Part shown: piece after piece, positions 24,701-35,157 of the stretch
How the letters are laid out: every line of letters begins with the position of its first letter
How positions within the stretch are numbered: position 1 is the first letter of the stretch
NCBI RefSeq assembly: GCF_026210795.1
Contig: NC_089456.1
Span: forward strand, 2,482,501-2,546,500
Source: Rhizophagus irregularis
Taxonomy: Eukaryota; Glomeromycota; Glomeromycetes; Glomerales; Glomeraceae
Reading direction: 5' to 3'
Length of the DNA stretch: 64,000 nucleotides
Translations under genes and position numbers: made by a program
The notes under the pieces: model-generated
Seen by the model: the letters and a program-made list of their open reading frames with translations, nothing else
The model's database searches: none
What the model was told of the DNA's origin: nothing

Positions 24701-25856
24701 CACACATAATTAATGGTTCCTAAATAATTGCCTTGATGATATCTAAAAAAATAAAATAAATAAAATTACATTATTGTTTATATATTTTATAAAAATTATT
24801 TTTTATATCAAATACTAATACTAACCTATATACACCTATCGGAAATGTGAGCTGCAATTCTTTTATGAACTGATATCGTTTCATAATATCAATTGGAAGA
24901 TATTGCTTAATATCAATATATTCATACATCTGTTTTTCAAGTAAAACATAATTCAGCTGACTGTAAATATCATTAAGATTCTCATTTTTACAAGCAATAA
25001 TTCGATACATAGTACAATCATTTTCAGGATTGCGAGCACTTCCATCACTATGATGAAGAATATTCATATTGGTAGTAGTTATAGTCAGATATCCTGCATA
25101 TTTTTTTAAGATTTCAATTAAAGATAAAGTTGCAGGAATTACTTGATTCCACACATCATTATTCGCCCATGGTTGACTGACAGATAATTCAAGAGAACTT
25201 GAAAGGTAAACCAATTTTTGCTGTGATAATGGGTTTTTTTTATGATGACTGGTATGGTAAAATTTATTATACGTCTCCCCATCCTGATAGGTTTTTAGTT
25301 GTGTAAAAAAGACCGGCAAGTTACATGAACGTGCATGCAAAGTAGAAAGATGTGGATCAATATACCAAATTGCATTCATAATACGATTCACAAATGCTTT
25401 ACCAATTGTATCATGCACACCACCTGTCCAGCCAACATTTTGATTACGAAATAGATCAATAATTTCATTATAAAGTTTATTACAATCATTATATTCAGTA
25501 CAATGTTGAGGAAGTAAAGTTTGATATGAATTGTTCATTAAAATATCAAAAGCATTTAAAGTATTTGTGATTTGTGGTGTATCTAAATGTGTTTTTTCAA
25601 TAAGACAAAATTTAACTTGAGAATATTTCAAAACTTCTAACATTTCTAAATTTCCTTTTAACCCATTGTCAACCTTTTTCCAGCTTTCAGACTTTTCACG
25701 TCTAATAAAAACTTCTACTTCTCTATCACCATATTCTCCTGATGTAACTGCACCAAAAAGATCACTAAACTGATTATTTGTAAATTCTATGCTCACTACA
25801 TGTTCGGGAACTATACGTTTAATACTTTCATTAACTTGAACCAAAAGATAAAGCAT
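21757..25856 (-). pseudogene. Eight-exon DDE transposase, interrupted only by a foldback MITE
   Basis: Conceptual splicing on the minus strand uses 24826-25856, 24646-24742 plus 24282-24350 (one exon split by the MITE), 23983-24216, 22754-23842, 22553-22675, 22375-22480 and 21757-22307. All have GT-AG borders and consistent phase. Without the MITE and one TTG copy, about 1098 residues read without a stop. The catalytic core lies in 22754-23842: SADDKHKVPIG (Asp ~595), YTDGGPDHR (Asp ~703) and NPAERIMSILNLG (Glu ~747). C-terminal CxxC pairs (TCSYC, CEDCRKRRC, CYYC, CEGC) suggest zinc binding. The family is recognisable by the TDGGPDH/NPAERIM motifs, which I recall from animal genomes too, but I cannot name the superfamily. 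The first ATG in the frame is at 25856, with a stop upstream; an extra 5' exon is possible. Confidence 0.8.
24351..24645. mobile_element. Foldback MITE (295 bp) inside the transposase exon
   Basis: The element is an almost perfect palindrome. It starts CCCTATAAAAAAAGAAAATT and ends with its reverse complement, and about 115-base arms flank a short unique centre near 24470-24530. The arms contain repeats of TCCGGAAA and TTGTCC. It is bordered by the trinucleotide CAA (24348-24350 and 24646-24648), a 3-bp target duplication. Removing it restores the transposase exon (KARML joined to ARIHKELPQ), so it inserted after the DDE transposon. Its palindromy keeps several frames open on both strands; these are not genes. 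Confidence 0.95.
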
Positions 25857-26079
25857 GTTGGTTAAAGAAGTTAATAGATATTACCATTTAAAAGCACCCC
25901 CTAAACGCGTAAAAATGTGATTAAAAAACGCGAATCATTTTGCTTTTATGGATAGATTTTCATCGTTGTCATCAGGTGTTAAAAGTGAAATATCATATCA
26001 TATGACTAAAATACTGTGATTTTATTGGCTGTACATAATGCATATTATTCGACTAAATTTTATAAAATAGGGGGGGGGA

Positions 26080-26113
26080 GTTATGATAAACAGATAATTG
26101 GCTTGGACTGGCC
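26080..26113 (-). repeat. Right terminal inverted repeat of the DDE transposon
   Basis: GTTATGATAAACAGATAATT followed by GGCTTGGACTGGCC is the inverted partner of 21524-21557. A run of nine G lies just inside. Confidence 0.85.
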
Positions 26114-27652
26114 TAACCGGTAAATAACCACTTTTCGAAGACGGTACTCCTTGCAGGCCTGTAAGGCTATAAAAATTGGACATTCTTTAGTATAGTCTCT
26201 TTTATTCTCCAGTTGTAACCTTTACTTTGTATTAATTGCCGATTCGTCTAAGAACGGTACTGCGTTACTAATAAAATTCGGAATTATATTTGCCGATTTT
26301 GTGCTAGAGCACAATCATAAACGACATATTACAGTAACTATAAATAAAAGTATTGAGAAAATACTTGAAAAAAAGTATTTGCAAAAAAAAATTATACGTT
26401 CATATGCAAAATAATGAGTTTACTATTTACTATGTACGCACGTCAGATTTACACCTTAAAATATAGGAAATTTCAATATTTTATTTTGATATATTGCGTT
26501 ATTTACAATAGAAACATATAGTTTTTAGTTTTCAAAGTTGTTTTTAAAGACTTTTAGAAATATTTTTATTATTGGAACCAGATGAAAGTTTATGGCACCT
26601 CTGTTTGATGAAAGGGTGGAAATCTATTCCGCGCGTGAGATGTGAAAAACGCTTTTTTTTATTATCGATTATCCCCGAATTTTATTAGTAACGCAGTGCC
26701 GATTTTAGACGAATCGGCAATTAAATAATTAGATACTGTTACTATCAGTTTTCCGTGATAGTAACAGAAATTCGTGTCACGTTTATCGTGAAATAAAGTA
26801 AAATAAAGTGTATATGTAAAATTAAAACTTATATGTATAATTTTAAAGTGTATATTTATTCAAATAAGCAATGACTTAAAATAAATGAAACATTACAAAT
26901 AAATAAATGCTAGTACATAATAAATTCATAAACACTAACAAAATAAAATATTGCTGCCTCTATCGGCGATCTGCAATATTACCGATAAACTAGACTAGAC
27001 TAGGACTAAAATAAATCTTTCTCCTTCCCTTTTCTCCCACTGTTCGTCCGCTCTATATATATTGTTCGTAATTTCGGTATATATTATACATATATAAGTT
27101 AAACTTCGTGTAAATTATACCAGACATAAATTACACTTAGTATAAATTATACAAAGTATAAGTTACACCGTTACACTGCGGATCACTGCTAATTTCTTGA
27201 ATTTTCTATGTGGCGCAGATCCGCGTAACAATACTCTTCGGTGTCACGAGTGATCAGCAAGACTTGAACTTTTCAGAGCTGGAATTACCGGTACCTGCCG
27301 TCAATATCTAAAAAAGTAATGATCTACATTTAAAATTAAACTCTTTTTATGTATTTTTTTCAGGGCTCTACATGCATAAGATTATCCTTGATTCCCGGGG
27401 GCGCAATTTCATTGTAAATTCAATTAATTCAATTAGTAATTAATATACTAATATTTTTTTAAAAAAATAATTTTATTATACATTGGTCAAGGTGATCTAT
27501 TTGTCGCACAGGATATAATATGATGGGTGTAACCGTTACAACAATGGCGTGAAACGATACATTCAACGTGTGATCAAAATATAACAATGAAATTTGGGCA
27601 AACAAAACGTACATAAAAAAGAAAAAAAAATTATTATTTAATATTTGATAAA
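26114..27652. other. Intergenic upstream of gene B
   Basis: No gene is supported. It holds the inverted-repeat element at 26232-26725 and, at 27060-27180, several diverged copies of TATAAATTATAC-like words. The last 40 bases before 27653 are A/T-rich leader. Confidence 0.55.
26232..26725. mobile_element. MITE with ~50-bp terminal inverted repeats
   Basis: The left arm 26232-26281 reads TTAATTGCCGATTCGTCTAA, then CTGCGTTACTAATAAAATTC. The right arm 26675-26725 is its reverse complement with few mismatches. The 390-bp interior has no coding frame. The target duplication is unclear, because the A/T-rich flanks allow several readings. Confidence 0.8.
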
Positions 27653-29623
27653 ATGTCTTCCAAAAAGAAAGTATTTATTCAAATTATAGGAGAGCAACTT
27701 ATTGTAAAAAAATTAAATTTGGAGGATAGCTTATCTGATATTCGTAATAATATTAACGTCATTGATAATACGTTACTTTTTTTAGAGAAAAAAAACGATA
27801 CGTTTGCTAGAATAGAAAATGAAAACGAAAATGAATTTTTTTTAAAAGATATTATAACAGTCGACAATGACCAACGTATTTTATTTTTATTGAAAAAACC
27901 ATGTTGGAACGCCTTCAATGATAATTGTAAATTAGATTATGGGTGTACTATGAGTTTTGATGGAATTAAGAAAGCTAATAAAAGGGCGTTTATAATGAAA
28001 GATTGTGAATTAACTGAAATTAATGCTGAAGGGTATAAAAAAGATTTTCTTGAATTTGAATCAAAAGAAGATTGGATGAAGAAAACCAATTTATTTTTTA
28101 GTAGTGATCTTAATGTACAAAATTTTGTAGAGCTAGGATTATCAATTGAAGATACTCATAAAGAAAAATTAAATGATGAAATTAAATCGAGTTATAAATA
28201 TACAGAACTTGGAAAAATGGCATTAAAATTTAGTAAATATTTAACTCCAACTGAAGAATTTATTAAGGCGGTAAGAAATGTAAATACTGATGATCCAGAA
28301 GAATATAGGAAAATTACCGAAGAATATGGTCACTTCATTCCATCTGAAATTATTTTAGGAGGAAGAGTATATTTTAAAAATATCAAAATGTTTTCAGAAA
28401 GTTCTGTTGATGAATCTAAAAAATATTCTGCAAGTGCAAGTGGTGGACTTTCGAAACTCAAAATAGGATATGAATTTAATAATTCAGAAGGAAAATCAAA
28501 ATTCCACGCTTCCAATCACACGAGAATACTTGGAGGAAAGCATCCTGATGGTGAAAATTTTGATGAAAAAGCTTGGATTGAATCTTTAATTGATCATCAA
28601 AATTGGGATTGCATAGAATTTAAAAATCCCATTAATATATTTCTCCTTTTACCTGACGATTTACGTAAAAAATCTTTTGAAACAATTGGAAAAAAAATTC
28701 TTTATACGTGTATTAAAGATTGTGTTTATTATTTGAATAAACCTGGAAGGTATCGAAATTTTGAATTAAAATTACCACAAAATGTCTTGGAGGTTATTTT
28801 AAATAAAGAATCAGGCTGTGATATCTTTGCAGCAGTTGTTGATACTGAAAATTCAAAAAATGTTTTTTTTAGCTATTACGTCCTTAAACCAAAAGTAACA
28901 GAAGAAGATAAGCCAGTAAAACCAAGAATTATAATTCATGGTGTCCAAAAAAAATATCAACCACGTAAATTCAAATTGAAAATTAAAATAATGGTTGTCG
29001 GTATTGATTTGGATCTTAATTTTATTCTTCCAAATATTATCAAGGTTGAAGTAATTGAAAATTCTTTCAACTCAAAAGATAATTGTGATTTTTATAGTAT
29101 GAAACTTACACCTAAGTGTGATTTAATATCAGAAAATATCCCTTTCTTTGGAATTCCTATATTAAATGATTTAAATTCAAACAATTCGCTTGTTATTGGA
29201 CATAAATTTTGCAAAGCTCAAGCAGATAATGAATTAGAAATACACACATTCTCTTATTGTTTAAAAGAAAATCGGTACGTTAATTTACCCGAATTTACTT
29301 TTCACACTCTTCTAATTTTAAATAATCCTACTCCTGGTGACTATGAGTTACTTCCTTTTAAGTTTAGTAGAATGAAAAAAAAGCCATTTATTGATCTTCA
29401 ATCACAATCTAGTAGTTTAAATCCAAGATATGTTAGCTTATATTTATCATCAAATGTCAATAATAATTATAAACCATTTTTTTTGAATCAAAAGATTAAG
29501 CAAATTAAAATAAAATATGTTGATTGTAATTGTGATGAAGATTGTTCTTTTTGTAAGAACAAAACACAGCAGAGATTATCAAAAAATGAAAATAATGTTG
29601 AATGCATTGTATACAACTGTTAG
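27653..29623 (+). CDS. MACPF-like protein, 656 residues (gene B)
   Basis: The gene is a single exon. Residues ~5-90 look like a beta-grasp or ubiquitin-like domain (KVFIQIIG..., LEDSLSDIRNN); that fold is inferred. Residues ~95-130 hold CKLDYGCTMSFDGIKKANKRAF, shared exactly or nearly with gene C. The MACPF-type signature EEYGHFIPSEIILGGRVYF lies at ~224-242 (Y225-G226, GG 237-238), matching YG(T)HF-x6/7-GG, followed by a long beta-rich region. The C-terminus has DCNCDEDCSFC (~623-633), a CxC-x3-CxxC cluster that could bind metal. No signal peptide or membrane helix is visible, so it probably starts as a soluble cytoplasmic protein. Perforin-type domains form membrane pores in many systems; whether this one does is unknown. 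The ATG follows an A/T-rich leader. Its closest relative in view is gene C, convergent with it. Confidence 0.85.
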   Translation: MSSKKKVFIQIIGEQLIVKKLNLEDSLSDIRNNINVIDNTLLFLEKKNDTFARIENENENEFFLKDIITVDNDQRILFLLKKPCWNAFNDNCKLDYGCTMSFDGIKKANKRAFIMKDCELTEINAEGYKKDFLEFESKEDWMKKTNLFFSSDLNVQNFVELGLSIEDTHKEKLNDEIKSSYKYTELGKMALKFSKYLTPTEEFIKAVRNVNTDDPEEYRKITEEYGHFIPSEIILGGRVYFKNIKMFSESSVDESKKYSASASGGLSKLKIGYEFNNSEGKSKFHASNHTRILGGKHPDGENFDEKAWIESLIDHQNWDCIEFKNPINIFLLLPDDLRKKSFETIGKKILYTCIKDCVYYLNKPGRYRNFELKLPQNVLEVILNKESGCDIFAAVVDTENSKNVFFSYYVLKPKVTEEDKPVKPRIIIHGVQKKYQPRKFKLKIKIMVVGIDLDLNFILPNIIKVEVIENSFNSKDNCDFYSMKLTPKCDLISENIPFFGIPILNDLNSNNSLVIGHKFCKAQADNELEIHTFSYCLKENRYVNLPEFTFHTLLILNNPTPGDYELLPFKFSRMKKKPFIDLQSQSSSLNPRYVSLYLSSNVNNNYKPFFLNQKIKQIKIKYVDCNCDEDCSFCKNKTQQRLSKNENNVECIVYNC

Positions 29624-30089
29624 GTAAGTAAATTTATTTTATCATATTATTTATTTTATTAGTTACTAAAAATGTTTTTTTTTTATTATTAGCAATAACA
29701 ATATATGGTATAAAATCATATATTTCAAATTAAGTCATCAAGTAAATTATTAAGTGTCTACATTTTTCTATTATCAATATGTGATTCGTTCATTTTAAAT
29801 AACATTGTAGGGTTTATGTCGGAGTAATATTATTTTATTATTATCTTAGATTCACCAACTATATTTATATTTATAACATGTTGAATATTCTTTTATTATC
29901 AATTTTTTTATTTTTGAATGTACAATTTAAGAGAAAGCTCTATATCTATATATTATTAATAAACTTCAGTTATATAAATCTTTATTGATACGAAATTTTA
30001 TTATTAGAAATTTATTTTATTATATTATTATTATATTTTTAATATTTGTTTTAATTTATAGTTATTTATTTTTAAGAAGCGCCTACGGC

Positions 30090-30160
30090 AGGACCCAGAA
30101 ATATATAGAGGTCAGGTGGCGAAAAAACTTTACTATTAGCTCTACAGTTCTACGCAGAGG
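30090..30160. repeat. Fragment related to the 32692-32901 MITE
   Basis: GGACCCAGAAATATATAGAG, then GGTCAGGTGGCGAAAAAACT, then TTACTATTAGCT match the MITE end region in the same order (reverse-complement orientation). Only about 70 bases are recognisable. Confidence 0.5.
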
Positions 30161-30817
30161 TTTTTTATAAGAGAGTTACGCGTTATTGACACCTGATACT
30201 GTATCAATAATCCTATGAAAATAAACAAATAAAATTTATTATATTATGATTTTTTTAAACATGCATCTATTATTATGCTTCTATTGTTTATAAAAAAAAT
30301 TTCCCCATTTAACCTATTCCACTATTATTTCAACAATATCTTCTCGCTCAAAATAATCAAAATAATATTATAAAAATTACGCAAACTAAATTTCTTATAT
30401 ATTAAATTTTAATAAAAAATACACAAACTAATGATCAGATTATTAATAAAAATTTCAACAAATTGGCCGGTTAACAAATTGTATAATGGCTTAATGGGAC
30501 GATTTGACCATTCTACAAGCTGTCCATTGGACGAATATATACCTAAAATTTAAAGAGGAGATGAGGAATGGGTGTGAGTTTACATTTATTAACAATAAAT
30601 ATCATAGGATAATACGAATATTACAGAGCATTAATTTTATTATAATTCCTTTGATTTATTAATAATAAAGAAACCCGTAAATAAAAAACATTGTTTTATT
30701 ATTAATTTCATTATCGGTAGTTTACCAATTTTTATAAATTTGGATTTTATTTTTAAGAAAAAGATCCTTCAATTTATACGTGTATTAAAGATTATGATTA
30801 TTTACATGAATAATTTT

Positions 30818-30929
30818 ATGCCACACTCTCTTACCATAGCCCTAAATAACACCTTTTTTAACGTTAATTCACCATGCCACACTCTCTTACTTAACCCTAA
30901 ATAACGCCTTTTTCAACGTTACTTTACTA
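30818..30929. repeat. Tandem duplication, two 56-bp units
   Basis: Both units begin ATGCCACACTCTCTTAC, continue CCCTAAATAAC(A/G)CC and end in an AACGTTA block. They start at 30818 and 30874. They are about 80 percent identical by eye and non-coding. Confidence 0.85.
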
Positions 30930-31715
30930 TACTACATACTTTAACTCATTGCCAAGACTTTTTAGTTTAACTTACCAAGGCATCTGAATATAAATTTAAA
31001 TTAATTGTATTGCTTCATATAAAGTACTTTAAGAAATTTTGAAATAAATGAAAACAAGGAAAGAAGAAAGGAAGAAAGGTCATATGTATGTCATCCATCG
31101 GATGTCCACAAAACACGTAAAAAAATGAGAACACTGGAAGCCCTATACCCTCCAGCGGTATCCACCCTATTTCTAACGTAAATAATAAAAAGTTTATTGT
31201 AGTCTCCTAACGGTGAACAAAAGTTCGCCCCGGTGAATTTTTCATAGCTGTAAGCATAAAGATCAAAAAATACGGATGTTAAAAAGTTGTATATAATAAC
31301 ATGGAGTAAGTATATATATTATTTATAAATAAATTTTTTTTTTTTTATGTTAAAAAGAAAAAAAATGTACGATTAGCACGTTTACGTATAGATTGAGGAC
31401 AAATCAAAAGGATATTACTAAAGCTTACAAATTGGTAATTGGAAATTTTATTGTAAGTTTAATAAATATCTTTAGAAAGAACAAAAAATTAAGTGAATTT
31501 GTAGAAGTTAAATGATATACTGTATTTTTCATAAAAGTTAGAACTTAATTTTGCGGACATTACAAAAAAATATAAATATATAATTTAGTGTAACCTGTTG
31601 CATTGCAACAGGATTAATTTATGCTAATTTTTCCAAATTTTCTATTAAGAAACTGTATAATTTCACGTGATTTCTTACAATTGTTTTCACAGATGGTTTT
31701 GAGAAATCTTCATAA

Positions 31716-32060
31716 CATCTTGAAACCCGTAAAGCATTAACACGTGACCTTACGTTTTACCAAGACGTTTATCATGACAATATGTCCTCTTTCACAAAAC
31801 GACTTCGCTGGACCAAAAAACCACACGTACGTGAACGTCTAGAGAAAGAATATGCGAAATTTTCTTAATGGCATTATAGTGATCTCCATCCAGATACGTC
31901 TGGCGATACGAAAGAAATTGAACGACGCCCTAACAAACGAAATGTAGACATCAACCGCAATTTGGACTCTCATATCTTATCACGTCAAGAAAGAAAACGC
32001 GTCCGACGACAGGCTACCCTGATGACTCCCTGGCCGCTGGACCGTCTAACTCCAAATAAT
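31716..32060 (+). pseudogene. Relic of an unidentified coding sequence, GC-richer than surroundings
   Basis: About 115 codons stay in one frame with a single internal TAA (near 31866). They include FYQDVYHDNMSSFTKRLRWT, KKPHVRERLEKEYAKFS, WHYSDLHPDTSGDTKEIERR and RQERKRVRRQATLMTPWPL. Composition is balanced and clearly less AT-rich than neighbouring DNA, as expected of protein-coding sequence. There is no ATG at the front and no stop-bounded gene structure, so it is a fragment. I do not recognise the family. A transposon-encoded protein is one possibility; the high Arg/Lys/His content and DLHPDTSGDT stretch give no firm clue. Confidence 0.5.
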
Positions 32061-32691
32061 TTGTTTTTTTTTACTTCTTTTTACGAGTCATTATACTCTT
32101 ACAGCATTCAAACCTAGAATAGTGTGAACTACTCCACCACTGACAGTATTAACAGGTGGCAACTTTTAGTTGAAAGTAAAATACGGATCGTTTTTTGATT
32201 GTTTTTTTCGTTTCCTCGGATGGCAGCGTATGTCTTCCATTCCGCAGTCTTTTTATATCTTTCTATCGAAAGGTGGGTCCGATTCGTTTGTTTTGGGTAG
32301 ATATTATAGCTCAATTTTTAATAGTCAGTATAGTCGGAATTGTGCCGCTCCTATCTGTGAAATATATTGACTAGAATAACCGCTCTTCTTAAAGTAAAAT
32401 AAACTAAAATAAATAAAATTGAGAAATCTTTATGAATTCACTATTAATGGTCGTTAGAATTTTAAATTTCTCTTATTCTCCTATGTCGATACACATAATT
32501 TTTTACTCTATCATTGTTTTAATGATTATATCCAATTCTGTATATTCATTATCTTTGTAAATCTGTATGTGCCCCCAATCTTCTATATCTGATTCACATC
32601 TTGGGAATAAATTACACTATCAGACAATTCAATCACTGTTCTTTCTGAAACGGAACCAAGAATATTTAATGAAAAGTCAAAGATCTAAGTA

Positions 32692-32901
32692 GGACCCCGA
32701 AATATACATAAAAAGGTCAGGTTCAAGTTTGCGTACAATCAGCAAATAAAAATATGAAAATCTTTTCTTATATAGATAATTCCTGGTGGAAGGGTATTAC
32801 CTTGTTTGGATGTTGACCGAAATTATCAATTCCGGCCCTGAAAAAATGTGTACAGCTAATAGTAAAATTTTTTGGCCGCCACCTTACCTATTTCGGGGTC
32901 T
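32692..32901. mobile_element. 210-bp MITE with 9-bp target duplication (Mutator-like)
   Basis: The termini GGACCCCGAAATA and TATTTCGGGGTCT are inverted repeats. The flanks carry an identical 9-mer ATCTAAGTA at 32683-32691 and 32902-32910. A 9-bp duplication is typical of Mutator-like elements, although this short element has no transposase. The interior includes TCCGGCCCTGAAAAAA and shares long blocks with 11262-11440 and 30090-30160. Confidence 0.9.
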
Positions 32902-33210
32902 ATCTAAGTAGTATGTTTATAAAAAGAAAATTTTTAGGGGTCATAAGTCATAACCTTTTATTTATATGTTTAATGATATTCCTTAATCTTTATTTAAGAA
33001 AATATTTTCTGACAATAATTTTTTAATAAATTATGTAAGTTTTATTAAAAAAAACTATCACCATATATAATTCCTTGACCTAAGATAATTATATAACATC
33101 ATGTATAAGATATAAAACTATCATAAATAATATATTGTAAAATAATAAATAAATAAAATTCAATAAGAATAAAGAAATAAAATATTATAAATGAAATAAG
33201 AATCTATCAC

Positions 33211-35157
33211 TTATAACAGGTTATATATAATACATTCAATATCATTTTCACTTTTTGATATTCCCAATGTTTTGTTTATACAAACAAAACAAGTTTTGCC
33301 ACAATTGCAATCGACATATTTTAGCTTTATTTGTTCAGTTTTTTGTTTCAAAAAGAATGGTTTATAATTATCTTTTGATAACAAACTAACATATTTTGGA
33401 TTTAAATGTGAGACAAATTTCTTTTTAAGATCAATAAATGGTTTCTTTTTCAAAATACTAAACTTAAAAGGAAGTAATTCATAAGCATTAGAAATAGGAT
33501 CATTTATTATGAGTGTGCAAAAAGTAAATTTTGGCAAATCAACGTAACGACCATCCTTTGAACAATAGGAATACATGTCTATTTTAAGTTCGTCATCAAC
33601 ATTGCGAAAATTATGTCCAATAACAAGAGACTTGTTTTGAGAATTCAAATTTTCAAATACAGGTATTCCAAAGAAAGGAATATTTTTTGTCATTAACTCA
33701 TGTTTTGATAATGACATACTATTAAAATTGCACTGACCTTGCGGTATATAACGCTTTTTAATTACTTCAACATTAGGAAGAATAAAATTAAAGTTTGTAT
33801 TATAACCAACAACCATTATCTTAACTTTCAATTTAAATTTATGTGATTTGATTTTTTTTTGAATACCATGAATGATAACTCTTGGTTTCGCTGGTTTCCC
33901 CTTTTCTGCTTTTGGTTTAAGTATTTGACAGCTAAAAAAAATATTTTTTGAATCCTCAGTATCAATAACTGCTGCAAAGATATCACAATCAGCTTGTCTA
34001 TTTTGAATAACATCCAAGATATTACGCGGCAACTCTAATTCAAAATTACGGTACCTATTAGATTTACTTAAATAATAATTGCAATTTATGGTACTAGTAT
34101 AAAGGATTTTTTTTCCAATAGACTTGAAGGGTATTTTACATAAAGTATCAGGTACAAGTTGAAAAATGCTAATAGGACTATTAAATTCTATGACTTCCCA
34201 GGTTTGATAATCTCTTAATGATTCTAACCAATATTTTTCGTCAAAATTTTCACTTTCAGGATGGCTTCCTCCAAGTAACCTTCTATAGTTAAAATTGTAA
34301 AATTGTGATTTTTCATTCGACCTATTAGAATTAGCTCCTAATTTTAAGTTTAATGGTCCAATCTTCACATTTGCAGAACCTTCCTTAGTCTTATCTACAG
34401 AATTTTTTGATGATATCTTGGTGTCTTTAAAATAAACTCTTCCCCCTAAAATTACTTCAGTTGGAATGAATTGACCATATTCTTCGGTAATTTTCCTAAA
34501 TTCTTCTGGATTACCAGATTTTATGGCATTTTTTATTTCTTTAATAAATTCTTCTGTTGGTTCTAAATGTTCTCGAAATGTTAATGTTACTTTTCCAACT
34601 TGTGTATATTCATATACTGACTTAATTTCATCATTAAAATTTTCATTCTGCGAGTTTCCAAATGATAATCCTAGCTCTGCAAAATTCTGTACGTTAAAAT
34701 CACTGCTAAAAAATAAATTGGTTTTCTTCATCCAATCTTCTTTTGATTCAAATTCGAGTTTATCTTTTTTATATCCCTTAGTCTTAATTTCATTTAACTC
34801 ACAATCTTTCATTTTAAATGCTCTTTTATTAGCTTTCTTAATTCCATTAAAACTCATAGTACATCCATAATCTAATTTACAATTATCATTAAAAATGTCC
34901 CAGCATGGGATTTTCATTAAATATAAAATATTCCTATTATTTTTGATTGCTATAATTTCATTTAAACAATAACCTTTTTCATCTTCATATTCTATTTTAG
35001 CATATCCATCGCTTAATTTTGTTGCGAATAATAATGTATTATTGATATTATTATTATTACGAACATCAGATAAGTTATCTGTTAGATTTAATTTTTTTGA
35101 AGTATATTGTGATGGCAAGTCATCAATAGTTTGAATATATACAATCTCGGAAGACAT
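33211..35157 (-). CDS. MACPF-like protein, 648 residues (gene C)
   Basis: This single-exon paralogue of gene B has the same layout along its whole length: a presumed beta-grasp N-terminus (~5-90), CKLDYGCTMSFNGIKKANKR (~90-112), and SKEDWMKKTNLFFSSDFNVQ. The MACPF-type signature EEYGQFIPTEVILGGRVYF has Tyr at ~227; the His of the signature is Gln here. A beta-rich C-terminal half ends in DCNCGKTCFVC, the same spacing of four cysteines as gene B. Identity to B is roughly two thirds by eye. No signal peptide is visible. The start codon lies directly behind a run of Ts (As on the coding strand), as for the other genes in this cluster. It is convergent with gene B and in tandem with gene D on the minus strand. 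Confidence 0.85.
   Translation of the reverse strand: MSSEIVYIQTIDDLPSQYTSKKLNLTDNLSDVRNNNNINNTLLFATKLSDGYAKIEYEDEKGYCLNEIIAIKNNRNILYLMKIPCWDIFNDNCKLDYGCTMSFNGIKKANKRAFKMKDCELNEIKTKGYKKDKLEFESKEDWMKKTNLFFSSDFNVQNFAELGLSFGNSQNENFNDEIKSVYEYTQVGKVTLTFREHLEPTEEFIKEIKNAIKSGNPEEFRKITEEYGQFIPTEVILGGRVYFKDTKISSKNSVDKTKEGSANVKIGPLNLKLGANSNRSNEKSQFYNFNYRRLLGGSHPESENFDEKYWLESLRDYQTWEVIEFNSPISIFQLVPDTLCKIPFKSIGKKILYTSTINCNYYLSKSNRYRNFELELPRNILDVIQNRQADCDIFAAVIDTEDSKNIFFSCQILKPKAEKGKPAKPRVIIHGIQKKIKSHKFKLKVKIMVVGYNTNFNFILPNVEVIKKRYIPQGQCNFNSMSLSKHELMTKNIPFFGIPVFENLNSQNKSLVIGHNFRNVDDELKIDMYSYCSKDGRYVDLPKFTFCTLIINDPISNAYELLPFKFSILKKKPFIDLKKKFVSHLNPKYVSLLSKDNYKPFFLKQKTEQIKLKYVDCNCGKTCFVCINKTLGISKSENDIECIIYNLL

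Larger units (their letters stand above)
21524..26113 (-). mobile_element. DDE transposon with 34-bp inverted repeats (~4.6 kb)
   Basis: The left end 21524-21557 and the reverse complement of the right end 26080-26113 match over about 34 bases, sharing the block AATTATCTGTTTATCATAAC with a few mismatches toward the outer tip (GGCC(G/A)G(A/T)CCAAG). The enclosed minus-strand transposase fills most of the interior. The 9-mer TAACCGGTA occurs at 21508-21516 and immediately after the right end at 26114-26122. It is a candidate target duplication, but six or seven extra bases separate it from the left repeat and its core ACCGGT is palindromic, so the exact boundary is open. I do not assign a superfamily. 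Confidence 0.85.
29624..33210. other. Convergent intergenic region between genes B and C
   Basis: It contains the 3' flanks of B and C, a 56-bp tandem duplication, a GC-richer relic frame (31716-32060), one well-defined MITE (32692-32901) and a short related fragment near 30090. No intact gene is seen. Confidence 0.55.

Noticed and set aside
24252..24705. Several open frames of 60-117 codons on both strands
   Set aside because: They run through the foldback MITE. The palindrome without stops opens both strands, and the residues (Phe/Arg/Ser/Asn-rich repeats) are translations of the TCCGGAA motif.
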